A stretch of 11,033 nt of DNA from positions 188,775-199,807 of the forward strand of contig FR884055.1 of the NCBI GenBank assembly GCA_000435495.1, given 5' to 3'. The position numbers were made by a program, and so were the translations under genes. The first letter of the stretch is position 1; every line of letters begins with the position of its first letter. Source of the stretch: Firmicutes bacterium CAG:552 (GTDB taxonomy: Bacteria > Bacillota > Clostridia > Christensenellales > Pumilibacteraceae). The notes under the pieces are model-generated. The model had not been told where the DNA came from. It made no database searches and saw only the letters and a list, made by a program, of their open reading frames with translations. Below are positions 1-6,327 of the stretch, piece by piece.

Positions 1-1839
1 CAAAAAATCCCTCTCGTTTATTTTGCCTTCCGCAAGTTGCGCCACCACTTTATCTAGGGCATAAAATCGAGCCGTGGCATCCTTATCGGATGTCGGATCT
101 TCGACTTCTGCCGGCTGCTCGCCGGGATGTTCGGCATACGGTTGTTCTACAGGACGATCTACTTCTATCGGTTCCATTCCTCTGTCGTCGTTAGGCGGTT
201 TCGGAAGCGTAGGCAACGCAGGCTTTTCTACGTTTAGGGGAGCATCCGGAAGTTTTACTGCTTCCGGGAAAGCTGCCTCGCCCTCTTTCGGCTTTGCGCA
301 ATTGTCGTCATCGACCGTGACTGTCGGAATCTGCGAAGTGCCGACGGGATAATTATTGAACTCGTTTTCCAATATTTCCCTTATCGTAAGATTTTTGTTG
401 ACGCTTTCCGACTTTCGTATTTCATAAAGAATGGTAGTCTTTTGCAAATCAAACGTCCTTGTTTTGTCATATGAAAGCACCGGTTCGTCGGAAAGAAGAT
501 TGCTTATAAGTATAAGTTGAGCCAACAAAATCATATATTTTTTATCTTTTGCCGGATCTTGATCGGTGTTTTGCGCCCGAACCATCTGCCTTATATGAAA
601 ATTCTGCCAAAAGTATTCCAAGTAGCTCGTCAATTTACATATCTGAGTAACTATCAAATCGTAGTTTGCGCAATAGTACGCATATTTCTGCTGTAAAGTT
701 TCGCACTCCTTATACTCTGCAAATATTCGTCTTACGGTTACGGTCGTTTCCTTTGCAAGCGCAGCAACGCCTACCACTTCTTTACCCAAAGCAACTTCCA
801 TTGCCGCCGCATTGTCCAAAAAGGCGTTTAGCACGGTCGTTACGGAAGAACCCATAACTGCAGAATATACGTCTCTGTTAAGCGAAGTCATCTTTACGAA
901 TATGGAATCCAAAGCTGCGACTCTATGCTTAATAAGCTCCATTTTACTCTCGTAAATCATATATTCCGCCATTCTTTCATCGTACACTTTTTTTTGTTCG
1001 AGATACTTGTTATATGCGCTGAGAGCGGCGTTATATCCGAGCAAATCTTCTTCGTACTTTGTCAATTGTTTTTCATATTCGGCGCAGGCAGCTTCGTATG
1101 CGGCGACTCTTTCGTCATACTCCTTTTTTTGCAGAAGATACTCGTCGTAGATTTGCTTTTTTTCGAGATAATCGGAATACGCTTCGAAGGCTTTTAATTG
1201 TAAGTTATAAGAAGCAAGTCGTTCCGCATACTGCTCGTAAGCAAGTTTTTTGTTTTTATATACGCTATACTCCGAATTGACGTTTGCGGCGTACTTAGCT
1301 TCATTTATCGCATAATTCGTTATTTCGTTGGCTTGAGAAACGGAAATGACTGTAGATATAGAATAGTTTATATCGAACTTATCTTTTTTTTCGACTAAAT
1401 CGCAAATATACGAAGCGCCGTCGGCAACAAATTTCACTTCGTTGTTTCCATAAGAAATCGAACTCGGCACGCACACGAGCGTAGCGCCGTTTTTTGCTTT
1501 AAATTCTTTTGCCGGTGCCGTTATTTCGTAACCGCTGCCCGTACTTTTGACGGATATGCCCAAATCTTTATCCGTACCTAATCCGTTGTTTATTCCGTAC
1601 GAAAACTTTATATCGCAATAATTCTTCGTGTAATTTCTTTCTTCGTCGGTAAGCCGAACGCCGAGCATGTCCGCTACGGATGCTGCGTCGATACTTTTTC
1701 GATAATCGGAACTTACTCCCGTCGCAGAATAATCGTAAGCCGAAATGCCGACCGCCGAAACATGACTTATCGGTGTGACGGAAGCTGCGGCTATAGCCAT
1801 ACTAAGTATCAGACATATAAACCATATTTTCTTCGACAT
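1..1839 (-). CDS. Secreted tyrosine-heptad coiled-coil protein, C-terminus cut off by window edge
   Basis: I do not recognise a named family. The frame is open for 613 codons from an ATG at 1839 to base 1 without a stop, so the C-terminus lies outside the window. The start is supported by AAGGAG six bases upstream. Residues 1-29 form a signal peptide (two lysines, hydrophobic core, cleavage likely after VSA at 27-29), so the protein is exported. Residues about 60-165 look like a beta-rich domain. Residues 201-296 are a helical coiled coil with Tyr or Phe at nearly every seventh position. Residues about 300-500 are mostly helical. Residues about 515-590 are rich in Pro, Glu and Asp, like a wall-spanning or flexible linker, and are followed by a helical segment starting near ARFYALDKVV. 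A cell-surface adhesin or stalk role is inference. A sortase motif or other anchor would be in the missing end. The gene is separated from the upstream phosphoesterase gene by a probable terminator, so it is likely its own transcription unit. Confidence 0.85.
   Translation of the reverse strand, partial: MSKKIWFICLILSMAIAAASVTPISHVSAVGISAYDYSATGVSSDYRKSIDAASVADMLGVRLTDEERNYTKNYCDIKFSYGINNGLGTDKDLGISVKSTGSGYEITAPAKEFKAKNGATLVCVPSSISYGNNEVKFVADGASYICDLVEKKDKFDINYSISTVISVSQANEITNYAINEAKYAANVNSEYSVYKNKKLAYEQYAERLASYNLQLKAFEAYSDYLEKKQIYDEYLLQKKEYDERVAAYEAACAEYEKQLTKYEEDLLGYNAALSAYNKYLEQKKVYDERMAEYMIYESKMELIKHRVAALDSIFVKMTSLNRDVYSAVMGSSVTTVLNAFLDNAAAMEVALGKEVVGVAALAKETTVTVRRIFAEYKECETLQQKYAYYCANYDLIVTQICKLTSYLEYFWQNFHIRQMVRAQNTDQDPAKDKKYMILLAQLILISNLLSDEPVLSYDKTRTFDLQKTTILYEIRKSESVNKNLTIREILENEFNNYPVGTSQIPTVTVDDDNCAKPKEGEAAFPEAVKLPDAPLNVEKPALPTLPKPPNDDRGMEPIEVDRPVEQPYAEHPGEQPAEVEDPTSDKDATARFYALDKVVAQLAEGKINERDFL
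952..1239 (-). repeat. Tyrosine heptad coiled-coil repeat region within the secreted protein
   Basis: Residues 201-296 of the coiled-coil protein carry aromatic residues at 204, 211, 218, 224, 231, 234, 241, 248, 255, 262, 269, 276, 279, 286 and 293. This is a seven-residue period interrupted by three-residue (231-234, 276-279) or six-residue (218-224) steps. The steps coincide with YxxY motifs (YSDY, YDEY, YNKY, YMIY). A longer unit of the form YLEKKxxYDE, then YDERxAxY, occurs twice (about 224-248 and 279-293), which suggests internal duplication. The pattern was read directly from the translation; coiled-coil structure is inferred. Confidence 0.75.
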
Positions 1840-1876
1840 CGGTTTCTCCTTGACGTTATTTTATCGGTATGGGCGC

Positions 1877-1912
1877 AAATCGAACCGAATTTTTCCATGT
1901 CAAATTCGATTT
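1877..1912 (-). promoter_or_regulatory. Inverted repeat around a TTGACA element upstream of the coiled-coil gene
   Basis: Perfect 8-base arms AAATCGAA (1877-1884) and TTCGATTT (1905-1912) flank a 20-base centre. The centre contains, on the minus strand, a consensus -35 hexamer TTGACA (1903-1898). No good -10 hexamer lies 16-18 bases downstream of it, so promoter assignment is weak. An alternative weak promoter (TTGTAT, 16 bases, TATATT on the minus strand) lies closer to the preceding terminator. The whole 134-base spacer between 1840 and 1973 contains no gene. Confidence 0.3.
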
Positions 1913-1949
1913 TACGAATCCATAATATAATTTTAACATACACGCATAC

Positions 1950-1988
1950 AAAAAATCAAGCGGCGGCAAAAAATTATTTTTTGCCGCC
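1950..1988 (-). terminator. Probable Rho-independent terminator overlapping the phosphoesterase stop codon
   Basis: A perfect 12-bp inverted repeat has arms GGCGGCAAAAAA (1962-1973) and TTTTTTGCCGCC (1977-1988). The three-base loop (1974-1976) is exactly the TAA stop of the phosphoesterase. In the direction of transcription the GC-rich base of the stem is followed, after GCTTGA begins, by six T residues (1955-1950). The distance from stem to T-run is slightly long, so efficiency is uncertain. The upstream arm encodes the protein's last four residues (GGKK). Confidence 0.7.
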
Positions 1989-2657
1989 TACATAAAATTC
2001 TTGCATATCTTCTTTGCGTAACACACCCAAAAAACCGGTAAACGCAACGCCGCAATCTAACCTCACTTTCGAAAAATCCGAAAACCGGTTGCCTCTTTTA
2101 TTCGGCCCGATTGTTTTGATTATTCGACCGGAAGGATCGTCGTAAAAGCACGGCGTATGTCCAAAAAGCACCGTCTTGTCTCTATTTATTATCGATTTTT
2201 CTTTAAATCTTCTATCTGTCAGAAGAATTTGAGGCATTTGCTCGGAAATCTTCTTAATCAACCCTTTTTCATCCAGTTCCACGCCCGCATGAACGCACAA
2301 AAAATCTTCTCTGTCTATATACAGCGGCAAACTTTCAAGATAGTCGAGCAAATCCCAGTCTATCCTTTTGCAATCGGGAAAATAACTCGCAACCATATAC
2401 GGAACGTCGTCTGCGTCGTCGACGCTTTGCATAAGGCTGTCGTAAAATTTTAAAAAGTAATACTCGTGATTACCGATAATCATCTTAAAACGATCGACCG
2501 AAGCAATAAAACTCAAAAGCTTGACTGACTGTTTCCCTTTGTCTATCGCATCTCCGCATATTATCATCTCGTCGTCCGAAGAAAACTTAATCTCATCGAG
2601 CAATCTCATAAAAAGGTCGTATTCGCCATGTATATCGGACACAAAATAAGTAGACAT
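1974..2657 (-). CDS. PPP-family metallophosphoesterase (Ser/Thr phosphatase or ApaH-like)
   Basis: A 227-residue cytoplasmic protein without signal peptide, expected to hydrolyse a phosphoester using two bound metal ions. All PPP-family motifs are present in order: DIHG (8-11), GDAIDKG (35-41), GNHE (62-65), VHAG (122-125), FGHTP (165-169) and the terminal LDCG (200-203). The predicted metal ligands are D8, H10, D36, N63, H123 and H167. The usual GDxxDRG arginine is replaced by K40, a mild deviation. Length fits bacterial PrpE/PrpA or ApaH-type small phosphatases; the substrate (phosphoprotein, dinucleoside polyphosphate or another) cannot be decided from sequence alone. The ATG at 2657 has GGAGG five bases upstream. 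The gene lies 197 bases after the lipoprotein gene, with its own candidate promoter, and ends in a stem-loop. A link to the upstream operon is possible by readthrough, since I found no clear terminator after the lipoprotein gene. Confidence 0.9.
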   Translation of the reverse strand: MSTYFVSDIHGEYDLFMRLLDEIKFSSDDEMIICGDAIDKGKQSVKLLSFIASVDRFKMIIGNHEYYFLKFYDSLMQSVDDADDVPYMVASYFPDCKRIDWDLLDYLESLPLYIDREDFLCVHAGVELDEKGLIKKISEQMPQILLTDRRFKEKSIINRDKTVLFGHTPCFYDDPSGRIIKTIGPNKRGNRFSDFSKVRLDCGVAFTGFLGVLRKEDMQEFYVGGKK

Positions 2658-2764
2658 TCTTCCCTCCGACTATCTCCGCTATAAATTTCAAAAGGCATAT
2701 CGTAAAATATACAAGTTTAAGATGCCTATATATCTTGCGTGTGTGGATACAACTTTAAACATTC

Positions 2765-2804
2765 ATTATAGAATAATTCTTTCCAAACCTAACCATTCGG
2801 TTAG
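2765..2804 (-). promoter_or_regulatory. Candidate promoter with overlapping palindromic operator for the phosphoesterase gene
   Basis: On the minus strand a consensus -10 hexamer TATAAT occupies 2770-2765. The position 17 bases upstream (2793-2788) is GTTAGG, a poor -35. Overlapping it is a perfect palindrome CTAACC-ATTC-GGTTAG (2789-2804), the size and style of operators bound by TetR-like dimers. A weak -35 covered by an operator would suit a regulated promoter. The palindrome is not followed by a T-run, so it is unlikely to be a terminator. The 5' leader would be about 100 bases. The remainder of the 197-base spacer (2658-2854) holds nothing else I recognise. Confidence 0.45.
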
Positions 2805-2854
2805 TGCGTAAAAACAACGTCCTCTTTTTAACATACTTCTAAATCGCCTACGCT

Positions 2855-3991
2855 TTACTTTTCCTCTATCCAGCGTGCATACAAAGTCAGGTCTTTATTT
2901 ACCGACGTAAGGTCACCGAATCGAGAATAGACGTGTTCTTGTCCTACATACAAATTCAAATCTTTTACGGTATACCATCCGTCAAACCTGTATCCGTCTC
3001 TTACGGGTACGGGCGGTGCGGATATTCCGTCATCTCCCGAACTGAGGTAATCGCCGTGTTTAATTCCTCTATATATCTTTATAGTCGAACCACCGTCAAA
3101 AGCACCACCGTTTGCGTCAAAAGTAACCGAATGCGTTGTATCTACAGTCTTAAAGGATATAACTTCTTTCCAACTGCCGTTTTCTTTTATGTATATGACC
3201 TTAGCCGCAGTATCAAAGTAGTAATCGCCGTTTTTGCCTATGCTGCCGCCGGGTTGCTCTACCCCGCTAATCCAATTGCTCGGTTCGCTCGGCTTATCGA
3301 ACTTAACTTCTTCGGTAAGACCGTTGGTATACGATATTACAAGCACGTACTTTGTCGGGTCTTTTTCGTCCGCTTTAGTGGTTACGTTTTTTACTCCGTT
3401 AGCCATGGGAACGTCAAATTCCGTAGGTTCGCTGTCGTCATCGAAAGTCACTCTTAATTTTGCGCCGGTAATAACGCCGGTTTTTTCGTCCTTAATCTCG
3501 ATAAGCTCGATACTCTTGATTCCCCTGCCGTCTTTTGCTTGCGGCAAAATAATTTCCTTGGGAACTCTGCCATCGCTGAATGCAAAAGTAAGGTACGGCG
3601 AAGCGTGCGTTTCGTCGGCTTCGTTTAACGTAACGTGCGAAATATACACGCCGTGCGGAATTTGAAAAGATACCGGCTCTTTTTCCTCATCGGTAAATTT
3701 TACCGTAACCGTAGTTACGCCCAAATCGTCGTCTTTAACCGTAACTATGTCTGCGATTCCGTTGCCGGCATCGCCTTGCGGTCCCTCTTTGCCAAGCTCG
3801 GTAACTCCGTCCGCCTGTACTTTTTTTATCGTGCCGTCGTCATACGTTATCTCAAAATAATATTTTTGCGAAATTTCGTCGTAAGTTATAGCCGCCGATA
3901 CCATTTCGGCATCGCCGCTAAAGCCCATTCCGCAACCGACGGCAAACAAACATAGCACAAAAATCAAAACACAAGTAAAAAATTTTTTCAT
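2855..3991 (-). CDS. Surface lipoprotein with five beta repeats and a C-terminal InlB-type repeat
   Basis: A 378-residue lipoprotein. The ATG at 3991 is chosen because GGAG lies seven bases upstream; an in-frame TTG at 3997 would sit directly on that site. Residues 1-19 are a lipoprotein signal ending AVG before C20, a slightly relaxed lipobox because position -3 is Ala. Residues about 33-233 contain five related 30-42-residue beta units, each ending in a xxFxDGxxxx-type hairpin and Gly-rich turn. A short collagen-like GPQGDAGNG follows the first unit. Residues about 247-275 carry a GxxGxxGDYYFDT linker, and residues 287-378 an InlB B-repeat/Flg_new domain (VTFDANGG, DGYRFDGWY, LYARW). It would be anchored on the outer face of the membrane. 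It starts two bases after the beta-helix gene stop and is the last gene of the operon. A binding or scaffold role is inferred; there is no catalytic motif. Confidence 0.85.
   Translation of the reverse strand: MKKFFTCVLIFVLCLFAVGCGMGFSGDAEMVSAAITYDEISQKYYFEITYDDGTIKKVQADGVTELGKEGPQGDAGNGIADIVTVKDDDLGVTTVTVKFTDEEKEPVSFQIPHGVYISHVTLNEADETHASPYLTFAFSDGRVPKEIILPQAKDGRGIKSIELIEIKDEKTGVITGAKLRVTFDDDSEPTEFDVPMANGVKNVTTKADEKDPTKYVLVISYTNGLTEEVKFDKPSEPSNWISGVEQPGGSIGKNGDYYFDTAAKVIYIKENGSWKEVISFKTVDTTHSVTFDANGGAFDGGSTIKIYRGIKHGDYLSSGDDGISAPPVPVRDGYRFDGWYTVKDLNLYVGQEHVYSRFGDLTSVNKDLTLYARWIEEK
3293..3895 (-). repeat. Five degenerate beta-hairpin repeats inside the lipoprotein
   Basis: Units at residues about 33-62, 79-114, 116-158, 158-199 and 200-233 share a strand-turn-strand pattern: hydrophobic strand, charged D/E/K turn, a second strand such as TVTVKFTD, LTFAFSDG, LRVTFDDD or LVISYTNG, then a third strand ending in a Gly-rich linker. 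Units 2 and 4 are closest (EPVSFQIPHG against EPTEFDVPMANG). Identified by eye from the translation only. Confidence 0.55.
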
Positions 3992-3993
3992 AT

Positions 3994-6327
3994 TCAATCT
4001 CCGTTAGCGTAAGAAATCATATTTTCAAGGCTCGGAGCGCTTCCGAGTTTGTTGGCGTTAGTATAAACAAACTTAAACGGTTTCACTCCCGTCACTATGG
4101 TTACCACTTTCAAAAATGCGTTTTGGTTGAGCCCGCCCGAACTGTTCAGACTTCGTCTGAGATATTCTTCAAGCAAGTCTACCTCCCGAATCGGTCTCAA
4201 ATCCCTCGCATATTCGTAATCCTCGTATTCGACTACAGACGCATTTGCGCCTCCGCCGTAAAAAGCGATTGCGATATTTGCTTTACCGTCGTATTGATAA
4301 CCTTGATTAGCCGTCTGCCGCCCAACCAAAGTCTTTAGCGGAAAAATGTAATCTATATCCACTTCACCGAAACTATCCTTGTTTAATTCTTTTAGCATAT
4401 CTGTGATATTTTCGTTGATAAGTCCGGATATATCCATATTACTTACTTGTTTGTAATCGTAAAATGCGGTCTTGCCGGTAATCTTGAGTTTGACCGGATA
4501 AGATATTCCCGAAACCGACGACGTGGACATAAGTCCCAACATCTCGAATAAGCCGCTTACTTTTGACGGTGCCTGAGTACTGTATAGGAACGGACCGTTA
4601 AACAACGATTCCATTGCTATAGCAGCAATACCGCTTCGCTCGAATTGACAATTGTTTACCGTGACGTCACCTTTAAACTTACCATCCACTTCGCTAAGTT
4701 CGTCCAAAGCGTTCTGCAAGGAAATCAACGCTTCTTTTATCTTTTCGGTATTTTCGGAAGTAATGCTACCTATAAGGTATTCTTCCAAAAGTCTGTCTCC
4801 GGCAGCATCCTTACTTAAGTATTCGCTCAGCGTAGCCGATATCCGATTACCGTACAGATCTACAAGCTGTTTTTTGCCGTCACCGACAGCGACGTACTCG
4901 TTTGCACCCAGCGACATAAGGAAGTTTTGGCTGTTGCGCATATAGCAATTATATACTTTGAGAGCATTACACGAAAACGCTCTGAACACAGTTTTGCCGT
5001 TAGATATCTCACAATTTTTAATCGTAACATTATCCCCGCTCACTTCGCAAACGGTACCTGTATATTCTAACTTTTTGTAACTGTTTACATTGTCGCAGTT
5101 TTGAAGCTTTACGTCGTTAACGGTAATGCCGTCGCCGTCAACGTAAAACCCTATATTGTCTTGACCGTATGCAGCGACTATGGGTTGAGATACATCTCCG
5201 AGCGAATAGAAAGGTAACGGACCTCTAAAAAGGTTTTCGGGCGTTAAGACGTTAATTTCTTCGCCGCTTACCGAAGCGATTTCGCCGTACGGATACGCCA
5301 GAGCGTGCATGTTTAACGTATAACCGTTACCGTAAAAATCTTTTTGAACTCGAACTCCGACGTTGACGAAATCGGAAATTTTTTCGCTTTCCGGCTTTCC
5401 GTCGTTATACTGCATAATGTAACGGTTGTTATACTTCGTTTGCAAAGAATAAATTTCGTTTTTAAAATTATACGTTTTCTTTGCCGAATCGTAGTTTCCG
5501 AAATACGCCCAATTGTTGGCAGATAACGCAGATTCGCCGTAAGCACGAGACTGAAGCGACTTACGCAAAACTACCGTTTCGCCGCTTTGCGACGCATTGG
5601 TACAATATAGCAACTGATTGTAGTCAAAGACGTTGATTCCGTCTTTGACAACGGTAAATTTAAGTAAATAATCGCTTATGCTTTCATCATCGACCTTAAA
5701 GGCGATGCAAGCCTCGCCGGGTTCCGACACGGTAACGGTAGTGTAATCCTCGCTAAGCGTTACGTTATCCGAACACTCTACTTGCAACGCTTCTTTCAAA
5801 CTACTCGGCGCAGTGGTTACCTTTATTCTGAAAGACGCCTTTTGCTTTTGAAAATTCTTCAAATCGTACTCGCCGATATACGTTACGCTGTCAACGTTAT
5901 TGCCCTTGGCTATCTCGTAAGTTGCCGCTACTGCGCCCTTATCGTAAACAATAGCCTCAAAACTTCGGCTGACGTTTCCTTTTTTTGTCGAGCACGTTAC
6001 TATAACCGCCCCTTCAGATAGCGTAGATAAATAATATTCGCCGTTTCTTTGCACTATCTTGGCAAGCGGCTCCATGCTGCCCTCTTTGTTCCTTACGCTC
6101 CAAACGAGGTCGTTGTCGCTGCCGACTTTGTAATTACGAAGATTTATTCCGTCCGCCTCGAGGCGCTGCTCCGTATTTATTTTAACGGTTTCGACATCGT
6201 CGTATTTCCACGAAATATCCGAAATATCGACGTCGACGTATATGTAAGTTGCGTTTATCGTGACGGTGGTCAGAATACACATGAGAAACGGTATCAAAAG
6301 CAGAATTACCAAATTACGTTTTTTCAT
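3994..6327 (-). CDS. Secreted Big-like plus parallel beta-helix protein
   Basis: A 777-residue exported protein. Residues 1-26 are a signal peptide or N-terminal membrane anchor (KKR then a hydrophobic run to about 25; possible cleavage after INA). Residues about 50-128 resemble an immunoglobulin-like Big domain (LVWSVRN, later GAVIVTC), and a second beta domain spans about 145-230. A right-handed parallel beta-helix, read from Asn/Cys/Val ladders such as VTIKNCEISNG, LKVYNCYMRNS and VTVNNCQFERSG, covers about 391-475 and resumes near 553-572. A predicted helical insertion lies between (about 486-550). No pectate-lyase or other catalytic residues are evident, so a structural or ligand-binding surface role is more likely than an enzyme, but this is inference. 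The ATG at 6327 shares one base with the permease stop (TAATG). Its GGAGG lies ten bases upstream, inside the permease gene, which implies translational coupling. Confidence 0.85.
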   Translation of the reverse strand: MKKRNLVILLLIPFLMCILTTVTINATYIYVDVDISDISWKYDDVETVKINTEQRLEADGINLRNYKVGSDNDLVWSVRNKEGSMEPLAKIVQRNGEYYLSTLSEGAVIVTCSTKKGNVSRSFEAIVYDKGAVAATYEIAKGNNVDSVTYIGEYDLKNFQKQKASFRIKVTTAPSSLKEALQVECSDNVTLSEDYTTVTVSEPGEACIAFKVDDESISDYLLKFTVVKDGINVFDYNQLLYCTNASQSGETVVLRKSLQSRAYGESALSANNWAYFGNYDSAKKTYNFKNEIYSLQTKYNNRYIMQYNDGKPESEKISDFVNVGVRVQKDFYGNGYTLNMHALAYPYGEIASVSGEEINVLTPENLFRGPLPFYSLGDVSQPIVAAYGQDNIGFYVDGDGITVNDVKLQNCDNVNSYKKLEYTGTVCEVSGDNVTIKNCEISNGKTVFRAFSCNALKVYNCYMRNSQNFLMSLGANEYVAVGDGKKQLVDLYGNRISATLSEYLSKDAAGDRLLEEYLIGSITSENTEKIKEALISLQNALDELSEVDGKFKGDVTVNNCQFERSGIAAIAMESLFNGPFLYSTQAPSKVSGLFEMLGLMSTSSVSGISYPVKLKITGKTAFYDYKQVSNMDISGLINENITDMLKELNKDSFGEVDIDYIFPLKTLVGRQTANQGYQYDGKANIAIAFYGGGANASVVEYEDYEYARDLRPIREVDLLEEYLRRSLNSSGGLNQNAFLKVVTIVTGVKPFKFVYTNANKLGSAPSLENMISYANGD

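Noticed and set aside
74..352. Plus-strand Ser/Gly-rich 92-codon frame
   Set aside because: It is the antisense shadow of the proline-rich linker of the minus-strand coiled-coil gene and has no convincing ribosome binding site.
2789..2804. Palindrome read as terminator of the six-gene operon
   Set aside because: The stem is only six pairs and no T-run follows in the direction of transcription, so an operator is a better reading.
2933..3665. Two overlapping plus-strand frames of 174 and 143 codons
   Set aside because: Both lie opposite the lipoprotein gene, overlap each other in different frames and show no domain or ribosome binding site; they arise from the low stop density opposite a coding strand.
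3992..3997. TTG at 3997 as start of the lipoprotein
   Set aside because: The Shine-Dalgarno GGAG is one base from it but seven bases from the ATG at 3991, which also gives a cleaner lipoprotein signal peptide.
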